Part shown: positions 42,285 to 51,150 of the stretch, piece after piece
How positions within the stretch are numbered: position 1 is the stretch's first letter
How the letters are laid out: each line of letters starts with the position of its first letter
Assembly: GCA_963713085.1 (NCBI GenBank)
Contig: CAVQKQ010000016.1
Location: 124,001-188,000, forward strand
Length of the DNA stretch: 64,000 nucleotides
Reading direction: 5' to 3'
Source of the DNA: PFJX01 sp963713085
GTDB taxonomy: Bacteria; Pseudomonadota; Gammaproteobacteria; Burkholderiales; Thiobacillaceae
Notes under the pieces: generated by a model
Told to the model about the DNA's origin: nothing
Database searches by the model: none
Seen by the model: only the letters and a program-made list of their open reading frames with translations
Position numbers and translations under genes: made by a program

Positions 42285-44245
42285 ATTACGGTCTGGAAAG
42301 CGGAATCACACGGTTCAAGAACCGGCGCGACCGGCTCGTCAAGGTGGTCTCGGATTTCAAGAGTTGGATGGAGCACAACACCGAGACCGAGCCCGGTTTG
42401 TTGTTGCGTATCTATGACTTGGCGGAGAGCCTCAAAAAAGACCGGCTGATGCTGGCCTTCGTCGCCGAGTTCAGCCGAGGCAAGACCGAACTCATCAACG
42501 CCTTGTTTTTTTCCGATTTCAAGCAGCGCCTGCTGCCCTCGGACGCAGGGCGCACCACCATGTGTCCGACCGAAATCTATTACGACCAGGATACCGAGCC
42601 CTACATCCGGTTGCTGCCCATTGAGACCCGGTTTCGGGATGAAAGCATCAATGCCCTGAAACGCCAGCCCGTGGAATGGAACACCACCAAGCTGGATGTT
42701 GCCGACCCCAATGCCATGGTCAATGCCATGCGCAAACTGGCCGAAACCAAGGTGGTTTTCAAGGTGGAGGCCCGCGCCCTCGGGCTGTGGGACGAGAACG
42801 ACCCGAATCTGGGCTACATGGTGAAGGACCAGGATCGGGTGGAAATCCCCGCCTGGCGTTACGCCATGATCAATTTCCCCCACCCGTTGCTCGAGTCGGG
42901 CCTGGCGATCCTGGATACGCCGGGGCTGAACGCCATGGGCGCGGAGCCGGAACTGACCATTTCCGCCATCCCCAGTGCCCATGCCCTTTTGTTCCTGCTG
43001 GCCACCGATACGGGGGTGACCCAATCGGATTACGAGATATGGAACAAGTTCGTGTCCAAGCATGCCAGCCAGCATTACGCGGTGCTGAACAAGATCGACA
43101 TGCTTTGGGACGATCTCAAGACGCCCGAGGAAATCGGCCGCACCATCCAGCGCCAGATCGAGTCCACCGCCATGCAGCTGAACATCTCCACGGCCAGCGT
43201 CATGGCCATCTCCGCCCAGAAGGCCCTGGTGGGGAAGGTGCGCGGCGACCAGGACATGATCAAACGCTCCGGCATCCAGGCCTTGGAGGTGATGCTGGCC
43301 CGGGAGATCATCCCTTCCCGGGAAAAGATCATGCGCGAGTCCGTGGTCCGGGAGATCGGGCCACTGCTCAACGAGGCGAGGGATACCGCCTTCAATCGCA
43401 TGCAGGCGGCCCGCGACAGCCTCCAGGATCTGCAGGCCCTATCCGGCAAGAACCAGCAGATCGTCGGCCAGATGCGGGAAAAGATGCTCCAGGACAAGCA
43501 GACCTATGACGAGACCACCCGCAACTTCAACGTCACCCGAAAAATCGTCGCCCAACAGGGCTGGGAATTGCTGGCCCGGCTGGATGACGACCGCATGGAC
43601 AAGATGCTGGCCGAATCCATGAGCTCCATCAACGAAAGCTGGACCACGGCGGGCCTGGTTAAGGGCATGCATTTACTGATCCGGCGCATGGGCTCGGAAT
43701 TCGACCATGCCAACCACCAATGCGGCGGCATCAAGCAATTGCTCAATTCCGCCTACCAACGCTTCCATGAGGTCCATGGCCTGGAACGGTCCGACCCGCC
43801 GGTTCTGGATCTGTCACGCTATCGGGCGCGGCTGGATGAACTGATGGTGAGCACCCAGGAATTCTGTTCCGACCCTCTGAACATCATGTTGGAAAAGCGT
43901 TTCATGGTGAAGAAGTTCTATATCGCCCTGGTGAGTCAGGCCCGCATCGTCTTCCAGCAGGTCCGGATCGAAACCGAGACCTGGCTGAGACTAACCCTGG
44001 ACCCCATCGTCGCGCGCATCTACGAGCACAAGCTCCAGTTGGAACACCGCCTGGAAAACCTCAACAAGGTCCACGCCAACCTGGGGTCCATCCAGGAACG
44101 CACCGCCACCGTCAGCCGAGACATGATCAAGATCAAGGTCCAGTTGGACCAGATCGGGGAGATCGCAAAGGAATTCTCCCTCCTTACCGGCATGGCGCTG
44201 AACCCCATGAGCGGACCGTCGGCCGAGCAGCCCGCGGAGTCCTGA
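42281..44245 (+). CDS. dynamin-family GTPase
   Basis: 654 residues. The GTPase domain spans about 50-330: P-loop AEFSRGKTELINAL (first Gly of GxxxxGK replaced by Ala), switch DAGRTTMCPTEI, G3 LDTPGLN and G4 NKID. The C-terminal half (about 340-640) is long-helical and coiled-coil-rich (TAFNRMQAARDSLQDLQAL; EHRLENLNKVHANLGSIQER), as expected of a dynamin stalk. No transmembrane segment is evident. Bacterial dynamin-like proteins remodel or protect membranes. Translationally coupled to yggU (ATGA) at the end of the yggS-proC-yggT-yggU run, next to the minus-strand RNase G gene. Confidence 0.9.
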   Translation: MNYGLESGITRFKNRRDRLVKVVSDFKSWMEHNTETEPGLLLRIYDLAESLKKDRLMLAFVAEFSRGKTELINALFFSDFKQRLLPSDAGRTTMCPTEIYYDQDTEPYIRLLPIETRFRDESINALKRQPVEWNTTKLDVADPNAMVNAMRKLAETKVVFKVEARALGLWDENDPNLGYMVKDQDRVEIPAWRYAMINFPHPLLESGLAILDTPGLNAMGAEPELTISAIPSAHALLFLLATDTGVTQSDYEIWNKFVSKHASQHYAVLNKIDMLWDDLKTPEEIGRTIQRQIESTAMQLNISTASVMAISAQKALVGKVRGDQDMIKRSGIQALEVMLAREIIPSREKIMRESVVREIGPLLNEARDTAFNRMQAARDSLQDLQALSGKNQQIVGQMREKMLQDKQTYDETTRNFNVTRKIVAQQGWELLARLDDDRMDKMLAESMSSINESWTTAGLVKGMHLLIRRMGSEFDHANHQCGGIKQLLNSAYQRFHEVHGLERSDPPVLDLSRYRARLDELMVSTQEFCSDPLNIMLEKRFMVKKFYIALVSQARIVFQQVRIETETWLRLTLDPIVARIYEHKLQLEHRLENLNKVHANLGSIQERTATVSRDMIKIKVQLDQIGEIAKEFSLLTGMALNPMSGPSAEQPAES

Positions 44246-44275
44246 TCATCCCTGGCCCGGTCTTCGGGCATCCAC

Positions 44276-45727
44276 TCACAGCAGGATGATGTCGTATTGC
44301 TCCTGGGAGTAGAGGGTCTCCACCTGCAGCGAGATGGGCTTGGTGATGAAGTCGGAAAGTTGCGCCAGGCTCTGGGACTCCTCGTCCAGGAACAGGTCGA
44401 TGACCTCCTGGGAGGCCATGACCCGGTATTCCCGGGCGGAGAACTGGCGCGCCTCGCGCAGCAGGGCGCGCAGGATTTCATAACAGATGGTCTGGGCGGT
44501 CTTGATCTGGCCGCGCCCCTGGCAGGTGGGGCAGGGTTCGCACAGGATTCGGGTCAGGCTTTCCCGGGTGCGCTTCCGAGTCATCTCCACCAGTCCCAGG
44601 GAAGTGAAGCCGTTGATGGTCATGCGGGTGCGGTCCCGGGCCAGGGCCTTGGACAGTTCAGCCAGGACGGCCTCCTTGTGTTCCGGGCTGTCCATGTCGA
44701 TGAAGTCGAGGATGATGATGCCGCCCAGGTTGCGCAGCCGCAGTTGCCGGGCGATGGTCTGGGCCGCCTCCAGGTTGGTCTTGAAGATGGTCTCGTCGAA
44801 GGTGCGGCCGCTGGTGAAGCTGCCGGTGTTGACGTCGATCGTGGTCAGTGCCTCGGTCTGGTCGATGATCAGATAGCCGCCGGACTTCAGGTCCACCCGG
44901 CGCCCCAGGGCCTTCTCGATCTCCTCTTCCACGCCGTAGAGATCGAACAGGGGGCGTTCCGCCGAATATAGGAAGATCTTGCCCGCCACGTTGTGGGTGA
45001 ATTCCTCGGCGAAGGCCTGGATGCGGGTGAAGGTCTCCCGCGAATCCACCAGGATGCGGTCGGTGTCCGTGGTGGAGAAATCCCGCAGCACCCTATGGGC
45101 CAGGTCCAGTTCCTGGTAGAGCAGGGCCGGCGACGCGGTGTTCTCGGCCCGGGCCTGGATGGCGTCCCAGAGGGTATGGAGGTACTCCACGTCGGCCTCC
45201 AGTTCACCGTCCTCCGCCATGTTGGCCATGGTGCGGATGATGAAGCCGCCTTGCTCGTCCTGGGGCAGGATGCGGGTCAGCCGGCCGCGCAGCAGTTCCC
45301 GTTCCGCCTCGTCCTCGATCTTCTGGGAGATGCCGATGCGGGTCTCCTGGGGCAGGTAGACCAGGAAGCGCCCGGCCATGCTGATCTGGGTCGAGAGGCG
45401 CGCGCCCTTGGCGCTGATGGGGTCCTTGATGACCTGCACCAGGACGCCCTGGCCCTCGTGCAATACTTTCTCGATGGGGCGCGGCGTGCTGTTTCCGCGC
45501 GCCTCGACGATATCGCCCACGTGGAGGAAGGCGGCCCGATCCATGCCGATGTCGATGAACGCCGACTGCATGCCGGGCAGCACCCGGCTGACTTTCCCGA
45601 GATAGACGTTGCCCACCAGGCCCCTCTGGCTGGTGCGCTCGATGTGCAACTCCTGAACCACCCCCAGGTAACTGAGGGCGACCCGGGTCTCCTGGGGGGT
45701 GACGTTGATCAGAATTTCTTCGCTCAT
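44276..45727 (-). CDS. rng: ribonuclease G
   Basis: 483 residues. RNase E/G endonuclease for 16S rRNA 5' maturation and mRNA decay. N-terminal MSEEILINVTPQETRVAL, S1 domain (about 35-125), catalytic Asp region with IIILDFIDMDSPEHK and IDVNTGSFTSGR, and the Zn-link CEPCPTCQGRGQI. Lacks the long C-terminal scaffold of RNase E, hence RNase G. Overlaps the maf stop by 4 nt. Confidence 0.96.
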   Translation of the reverse strand: MSEEILINVTPQETRVALSYLGVVQELHIERTSQRGLVGNVYLGKVSRVLPGMQSAFIDIGMDRAAFLHVGDIVEARGNSTPRPIEKVLHEGQGVLVQVIKDPISAKGARLSTQISMAGRFLVYLPQETRIGISQKIEDEAERELLRGRLTRILPQDEQGGFIIRTMANMAEDGELEADVEYLHTLWDAIQARAENTASPALLYQELDLAHRVLRDFSTTDTDRILVDSRETFTRIQAFAEEFTHNVAGKIFLYSAERPLFDLYGVEEEIEKALGRRVDLKSGGYLIIDQTEALTTIDVNTGSFTSGRTFDETIFKTNLEAAQTIARQLRLRNLGGIIILDFIDMDSPEHKEAVLAELSKALARDRTRMTINGFTSLGLVEMTRKRTRESLTRILCEPCPTCQGRGQIKTAQTICYEILRALLREARQFSAREYRVMASQEVIDLFLDEESQSLAQLSDFITKPISLQVETLYSQEQYDIILL

Positions 45728-46332
45728 AGGATTTCGAACCCAAGGGATTTCAGCAATTCGGAGGTCTCGTACAGGGGCAGTCCCATGACGCCGGTATAGC
45801 TGCCCGAGAGGTGTTCGATGAACAGGGCCGCCCGACCCTGGATGCCGTACCCGCCCGCCTTGTCGAAGGGTTCGCGGCTGTTCGCGTAGGCATCGATTTC
45901 GGCCTCGCTCAGATCGCGAAAGCGCACCTGGCTGGTGGAAAGTGCGGTCTTGACCAAACCCTGATACGCCACCGCGATCGCGGTCAGCACCCTATGGGTG
46001 CGGCCGGAGTAGGCGCGCAGCATGTCAACCGCCTCCCGGCTGTTGGCGGGCTTGCCCAGAATGCGGCGGTCCAGGGACACGGTGGTGTCGGCCGCAAGCA
46101 CCGGCCAGGACGGCAGGTTGCGGCCCAGCAGCGCCTGTTGTCCGGCTTCAACCTTCAGGCGTGCCACTCGGGTGACATAAGCGCGCGGTGTTTCCCGCGC
46201 CAGCGGATTCTCATCCACATCGGCGCGGCCGCCGACATGGCGTAGGGGCAGCACCATCGCTTCCAGGCCGATCTGGCGGAGCAGTTCGAGGCGGCGCGGC
46301 GATTGGGAGGCGAGATATAGATGCTTGCTCAT
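45724..46332 (-). CDS. maf: Maf-family nucleoside triphosphate pyrophosphatase
   Basis: 202 residues. Hydrolyses dTTP/UTP or modified nucleotides (house-cleaning). N-terminal LYLASQSPRRLELLRQIGL, VLAADTTVSLDRRILGKP and the C-terminal DKAGGYGIQGRAALFIEHL are the Maf signatures; the AADT and GYGIQG forms resemble the YhdE (dTTP/UTP) subgroup. Paired with rng, as in most betaproteobacteria. Confidence 0.95.
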   Translation of the reverse strand: MSKHLYLASQSPRRLELLRQIGLEAMVLPLRHVGGRADVDENPLARETPRAYVTRVARLKVEAGQQALLGRNLPSWPVLAADTTVSLDRRILGKPANSREAVDMLRAYSGRTHRVLTAIAVAYQGLVKTALSTSQVRFRDLSEAEIDAYANSREPFDKAGGYGIQGRAALFIEHLSGSYTGVMGLPLYETSELLKSLGFEIL

Positions 46333-46382
46333 GGCCGTCGAGTTTAACCGCGAATATCGCAGCCACCGCCGATTCCAGCGTG

Positions 46383-47582
46383 CTACTCAGTGCGCAGGGC
46401 CTCCACCGGGTCCAGCCGGGCGGCCTTGCGCGCCGGCGCCACCCCGGCCAGCAGGCCGATGCCCACGGCAACGACCTCGGCCGCCAGCACGTAATCCCAG
46501 GCCAGCTGTACCGGCAGGGCCGGCACCAGGGCATGGAGCAACTGGACGACGCCGACGCCGACCATCAACCCGGCGCCGCCCCCCAGGGCGGCCAGACCAG
46601 CCGCTTCCGCCAGGAACAGCCCCATGATCTGGCCATGCCGGGCGCCCAGGGCATTGAGCAGGCCGATCTCGCCGGTGCGCTCCGCCACGGCGATGGTCAT
46701 CAGGGTGAGGATGCCCACCCCGCCCACCAGCAGGGAAATGCTGCCCAGCGCCCCCACCGCGAAGGTGAGCACCGCCAGCACCGAATCCAGCACCGCCATC
46801 TGCTGCTGCTGGGTGGTGATGGTGACGTCGTCCGCGCCGTGCCGGGCCATGAGCACCCGGTGGATGCCCTTCACCACGCCGGCGGGATCGACCCCCGGGG
46901 GGTACACCACGTCGATCTCCATGAGGCCGTTCCGGTTGAACAACTCCTGGGCCCGGCCTGCCGGGACATAGACCGTATCGTCCAGGTCGAAGCCCAGGAC
47001 CTGGCCCTTGGCCGCCATCACCCCGACCACCCGGTAGCGCTGGCCGCCGACCCGGATCAGCTGGCCCAGGGGATTGGACTCGCCGAATAGTTCCGTCCGG
47101 GCCTTGGCCCCCAGCACCGCATAGGCCCGCGGGGCGTTCGGGTCGTCAGCGGGCAGGAAGCTCCCCACCGAGATCCGCATGCTGAAGGCACGCACGAAAT
47201 CGGGACCGACGCCGTACAGGGACACCCGGCGGCTGCGCCCCGCGCCTTCCACCTCGGCGTTGCCCTGGATCACCGGCACGCTGCTGATGATATTGGGGAC
47301 CCGACGCAGAGCCTCCGCGTCATCCAGGGTGAGGGGCCGGGTATTGCCGAATATGCCCACCGCGCCGCCGTGGGTCTTGGTCTTGCCCGGATTGATGCCG
47401 ATGATGTTGGTGCCGAACTGGTTGAACTCGGCCAGAACGAACTGATGCAAGCCTTCCCCCAGGGCGGTGAGCAGGATCACCGCCGCCACCCCCACGGCGA
47501 TGCCCAGGGCCGAGAGCAGGCTGCGTCCCGGGTGGTGGGTCAGGGCGCTGGTGGAGAGGTACAGCAGGTCGGTGGGACGCAT
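46383..47582 (-). CDS. ABC transporter permease, MacB/FtsX-like (second copy)
   Basis: 399 residues. N-terminal transmembrane helix (LLSALGIAVGVAAVILLTALG), a large periplasmic MacB_PCD domain (about 45-270) and three C-terminal transmembrane helices with an FtsX core (LGSISLLVGGVGILTLMTIAV; ERTGEIGLLNALGA). Paralogous to the permease gene just upstream; together they probably form a heterodimeric mechanotransmission exporter with the ATPase and adaptor. Substrate unknown. Confidence 0.92.
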   Translation of the reverse strand: MRPTDLLYLSTSALTHHPGRSLLSALGIAVGVAAVILLTALGEGLHQFVLAEFNQFGTNIIGINPGKTKTHGGAVGIFGNTRPLTLDDAEALRRVPNIISSVPVIQGNAEVEGAGRSRRVSLYGVGPDFVRAFSMRISVGSFLPADDPNAPRAYAVLGAKARTELFGESNPLGQLIRVGGQRYRVVGVMAAKGQVLGFDLDDTVYVPAGRAQELFNRNGLMEIDVVYPPGVDPAGVVKGIHRVLMARHGADDVTITTQQQQMAVLDSVLAVLTFAVGALGSISLLVGGVGILTLMTIAVAERTGEIGLLNALGARHGQIMGLFLAEAAGLAALGGGAGLMVGVGVVQLLHALVPALPVQLAWDYVLAAEVVAVGIGLLAGVAPARKAARLDPVEALRTE

Positions 47583-47596
47583 GTTCGTCGCGCCGG

Positions 47597-48805
47597 TCAG
47601 CGCCGCGCCAGGGACAGGGCGGCATCCAGGGCCGCCGCCCGGCGCGCCGGCAGCCAGGCGAACAGCAGGCCGGCCCCCATGGCCGTGGCCAGGGCGGCGG
47701 CCATGGCCCAGAGCGGCGGCACCACCGGCAGTTGGGGATAAAGCCGGCCCAGCAGGAAGCTGGCGCCCGCGCCCAGGGCCAGGCCCCCCAGCCCCCCCAG
47801 GCAGGCCATCAGTCCCGCCTCCGCCAGGAACAGGCCGCGAATCGCGCCGCCTGGGGCGCCCAGTGCCTTGAGCAGGCCGATCTCGGCGCGGCGCTGGGCC
47901 ACCGACACCAGCATCACATTCATGATCAGTACCCCCGCCACCCCCAAACTGATGGCGGCGATGCCCACCACCGCCAAGGTCAGGGCGGTGAGGATCTTGT
48001 CGAAGGTGGCCAGCACCGCGTCCTGGGTGATCACCGTGACGTCCTCCTCGCCCTCGTGGCGGGCCTTGAGGATGGCCAGCAGGCGGGGTTTCAACCGATC
48101 CACCGCCGCCCGGCCCCGGGCCTCCACCAGGATGCGGAACAGGGACGGGGTGTTGAACAGCTGCTGGGCCGCCGCCACCGGGATCACCACGGTCTCGTCG
48201 GAGTTGATGCCCATCTGCTGGCCCTGCGCGGCCAGGGTGCCCAGCACCCGGAAGCGGCGATCACCAATTCGAACCCACTGGTTGATGGGGGTCTCCGCGC
48301 CGAACAACTCGTTGCGCACCTTGTCGCCCAGCACGCACACCGGGGTGCTCAGGTCCAACGTCCCGGCGGGGAGGAACTGGCCGCTGGACAGATTCATGTG
48401 GCGCACCTCAAGTAAGGAGCGGCTGGAGCCGAGAATCACCACCTCCCGGCTGCGGCTGCCTCGGGCGATCCGGGTGGTGCCCACGTTCAGCGGCGCCACC
48501 TGGTGCACCAGGCGGTCCCGGGCCAGGGCCTCGGCATCGTCCAGGGTCAGGTCCCGGGTGGTCTGGCCTGAGAGCACGCCGGGCATGCCGCCGCTGGTCT
48601 CCGAACGGCCCGGCAGGACGATGAGGAGGTTGGTGCCCAGGCCGGCGAACTGGTCCAGCACATAATGGCGCGCCCCTTCCCCCAGGGCGGTGAGCACCAC
48701 CACCGCGCCCACGCCGATGGACATGGCCAGGGCGATGAGTGCGGTGCGCCCGGGCTGGTGGGCCAGGTTGGCCCAGGCGAAGCCCAGGGTGTCGCGCAGG
48801 TTCAT
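47597..48805 (-). CDS. ABC transporter permease, MacB/FtsX-like (first copy)
   Basis: 402 residues. Same layout as the downstream paralogue: N-terminal helix (TALIALAMSIGVGAVVVLTALG), MacB_PCD periplasmic domain and a C-terminal FtsX core (VGIAAISLGVAGVLIMNVML; RAEIGLLKALGA). Overlaps the ATPase gene stop (ATGA) and is followed 14 nt later by the second permease. Confidence 0.92.
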   Translation of the reverse strand: MNLRDTLGFAWANLAHQPGRTALIALAMSIGVGAVVVLTALGEGARHYVLDQFAGLGTNLLIVLPGRSETSGGMPGVLSGQTTRDLTLDDAEALARDRLVHQVAPLNVGTTRIARGSRSREVVILGSSRSLLEVRHMNLSSGQFLPAGTLDLSTPVCVLGDKVRNELFGAETPINQWVRIGDRRFRVLGTLAAQGQQMGINSDETVVIPVAAAQQLFNTPSLFRILVEARGRAAVDRLKPRLLAILKARHEGEEDVTVITQDAVLATFDKILTALTLAVVGIAAISLGVAGVLIMNVMLVSVAQRRAEIGLLKALGAPGGAIRGLFLAEAGLMACLGGLGGLALGAGASFLLGRLYPQLPVVPPLWAMAAALATAMGAGLLFAWLPARRAAALDAALSLARR

Positions 48806-49491
48806 GGCCCTTCCCCTGCCTGGGCGTCGTCCGCCAGCACCCGGCCGTCCTCCATGCTGATGCGCCGCCGGGCCCGGCCGCCCACCTCAGAGTCGTGGGT
48901 CACCACGATAAGGGTGGTGCCGCGTTGGTTGAGGGCCTCCAGCAGGCCCATCACCTCCCGGCCGGTGGCCCGGTCCAGGTTGCCGGTGGGTTCGTCCGCC
49001 AGCAACAGGCCGGGATTCATGGACATGGCCCGAGCGATGGCCACCCGCTGCAACTGCCCGCCGGAGAGCTGGGAGGGCAGGTGGTCGGCCCGGTCGGCCA
49101 GGCCCACGTCGGCAAGCAGTCCGGCCACCCGCTCCCTGCGCTGCGCCGGCGCCATGCCGGCCAGCATCAGGGGCAGGGCCACGTTGGCGGCTGCGGTCAG
49201 GCGCGGCACCAGGTGGAAGAACTGGAACACGAAGCCGATCTTCTCGCGCCTCACACGGGCCGCCTCGGCGTCGCCCAGGCCGGTCACGTCCCGCCCGTCC
49301 AACAGGTAGCGGCCGCCGCTGGGACGGTCCAGCAAGCCCAGCAGGTTGAGCAGGGTGGATTTGCCGGAGCCGGAGGGCCCCATGATGGCGATGGACTCGC
49401 CGGCCCGGATGTGCAAATTCACATCATTCAGTGCCCGGACGGTCTGGTCGCCCACCTGGAAGCGGCGCTCCACGTGTTCGAGCCGGATCAT
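48802..49491 (-). CDS. ABC transporter ATP-binding protein, LolD/MacB-like
   Basis: 229 residues. Walker A IMGPSGSGKSTLLNLLG, Q-loop FVFQFFHLVPRL, signature LSGGQLQRVAIARA, Walker B LLLADEPTGNLD and H-loop VVTHDSEV. Sequence class of LolD/MacB/FtsE exporters. Overlaps the adaptor gene by 4 nt, forming a four-gene export operon. Confidence 0.95.
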   Translation of the reverse strand: MIRLEHVERRFQVGDQTVRALNDVNLHIRAGESIAIMGPSGSGKSTLLNLLGLLDRPSGGRYLLDGRDVTGLGDAEAARVRREKIGFVFQFFHLVPRLTAAANVALPLMLAGMAPAQRRERVAGLLADVGLADRADHLPSQLSGGQLQRVAIARAMSMNPGLLLADEPTGNLDRATGREVMGLLEALNQRGTTLIVVTHDSEVGGRARRRISMEDGRVLADDAQAGEGP

Positions 49492-50657
49492 GGCTTGCCG
49501 GTCTTGACCACCGCCGGTGCGCCGGCCTTGACCCCCTCCTCCTCCAGGGAGGTCACCACCTGGTCGCCGGCCTTCAGCCCGGAACGGATCTCGGTGTATT
49601 CCCAGTTGGCAAGGCCGGTCTCCGGCTTGCGCTCCGCCAGCCGGCCGTCCGTCAGCACCAGCACCCGGCCGCCTTCCAGCACCGCCTGGGTGGGAATGCG
49701 CAGGACGCCGTCGCGTCGGTCCAGCACGATCTCCTCGTCGGCGCTGTAGCCGGCCAGCAGGGACTTGGCCTCGGCGGGGTCGGTGAACAGCGCCTCCACC
49801 TCCACGGTACGGGCCTGTTTCTCCACCTCCAGCACGTAAGGGGCGATGCGCTTCACCCGGCCCTTGAAATGCCGTCCCGGGAAGGCATCCAGGGAGATGC
49901 GGGCGGCCATGCCGACCCGGATCTTGGGTGCGTCCACCTCGTCGATGGGTGCGGTAACGTAAAGACAGCTGTCGTCGATGAGGTCGATGGCCGGTGGCGT
50001 GGGAATGCCCGGCGGGGAGGGAGTGCTGTACTCGCCCTGTTCGCCGGTGACCTCCGCGACGATGCCGGAGAAGGGGGCTCGCAGCACGGCGCGAGTCAGG
50101 TCGGCCCTGGCGGTGTCCACCCGGGCCCGGGCGGCATCGATCTGGGTGGCGGCGGCGTGGCAGGCGGCTTCCTGGGCCTCCGCCTCGCTCACCGCACTGT
50201 CCACCTTGGCCGGGCTGACGAAGCCCTGGTCGGCCAGCCCCTGCTGCCGGGCCGCCTCGCGCCGGGCCGCCCGGGCCGTGGCACAGGCCTGGTTGCGCTG
50301 GGCCACGGCGGTGGCCACTTGCTCATTGGCTAGTCGGGCCTGGGCCGCCAGGTCCTTGTTCCAAAGTTCGAGCAACACCTGTCCGGTTTTCACCCGGTCG
50401 CCTTCCTTCACCAGCAGCCGGGCGATCTGCCCGCCCCCCTGGGGCGACAGCTTGGCGCGGCGGCAGGCCTTGATGGTGCCGGCCCGGGTGTTGGTGACAG
50501 TGGCCTCCACCAAGCCGGTCTCCACCGTGGCCACGCTGACTTCCACGGGTTTGGGCGCGGTGAAGTGTTTCCAGGCGGCATACCCGCCTCCCGTCAGCAG
50601 GGCCAGGACGATGAGCCGGGGAAGCCAGCGGCGCAGATTTGAGTTGTGAGCGGTCAT
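49488..50657 (-). CDS. MacA/HlyD-like periplasmic adaptor
   Basis: 389 residues. N-terminal membrane anchor (LPRLIVLALLTGGGYAAW), biotinyl-lipoyl-like halves (AKLSPQGGGQIARLLVKEGD ... LRAPFSGIVAEVTGEQGE) flanking a coiled-coil hairpin (about 105-185), then beta-barrel and membrane-proximal domains. It would link the ABC exporter to an outer-membrane TolC-like channel, which is not in the window. First gene of the exporter operon, 25 nt after rlmH, so possibly co-transcribed with it. Confidence 0.93.
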   Translation of the reverse strand: MTAHNSNLRRWLPRLIVLALLTGGGYAAWKHFTAPKPVEVSVATVETGLVEATVTNTRAGTIKACRRAKLSPQGGGQIARLLVKEGDRVKTGQVLLELWNKDLAAQARLANEQVATAVAQRNQACATARAARREAARQQGLADQGFVSPAKVDSAVSEAEAQEAACHAAATQIDAARARVDTARADLTRAVLRAPFSGIVAEVTGEQGEYSTPSPPGIPTPPAIDLIDDSCLYVTAPIDEVDAPKIRVGMAARISLDAFPGRHFKGRVKRIAPYVLEVEKQARTVEVEALFTDPAEAKSLLAGYSADEEIVLDRRDGVLRIPTQAVLEGGRVLVLTDGRLAERKPETGLANWEYTEIRSGLKAGDQVVTSLEEEGVKAGAPAVVKTGKP

Positions 50658-50682
50658 GATCCTCGAGCGGATGGTCTGGTTC

Positions 50683-51150
50683 TTATTCCCGATGATAGGG
50701 GTGGTTGTTCAGGAGACTGGCGGCCCGGTAAAGTTGTTCCGCCAGCACGACCCGGGCCAGGGCGTGGGGCAGGGTCAGGCGGGACAGGGCCAGGCGGGTT
50801 TCCGCACGGTCCAGCAGGCCGGCAGCCAGGCCGTCTGCGCCGCCGATCACCAGGGTGGTATCCCGTCCCTCCGCCATCCAGCGGGCCAGCAGCTCCGCAA
50901 GTTCGCGGGTGGTGACCTGACGGCCATGCTCGTCCAGGGCCACCAGCCGGTTGCCGGTTGGAATCTTCTCCAGGAGCCTGGCCGCTTCGTGGCCCTTGAT
51001 GGTGTCGGCGGATTGGCCGGCCCGCCTTTCCGGCTTGACGGCCACCAGTTCCACCCGTGCTTCCCGGGGCATGCGCTTCAGGTATTCCGCCGCGGCCGCC
51101 TCCGCCCAGGCAGGCAGCTTGTCGCCCACCGCCAGCAGGGTGAGCTTCAT
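50683..51150 (-). CDS. rlmH: 23S rRNA (pseudouridine1915-N3)-methyltransferase
   Basis: 155 residues from the ATG at 51150 (MKLTLLAVGDKLPAWAEAA); the frame extends further upstream without similarity. SPOUT methyltransferase acting on assembled ribosomes. Knot motifs: LVALDEHGRQVTTRELAELL, LVIGGADGL and LSRLTLPHALARVVLAEQLYRA ending NNHPYHRE. Normally next to rsfS; here it overlaps the SenB-like gene by 4 nt. Confidence 0.96.
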   Translation of the reverse strand: MKLTLLAVGDKLPAWAEAAAAEYLKRMPREARVELVAVKPERRAGQSADTIKGHEAARLLEKIPTGNRLVALDEHGRQVTTRELAELLARWMAEGRDTTLVIGGADGLAAGLLDRAETRLALSRLTLPHALARVVLAEQLYRAASLLNNHPYHRE

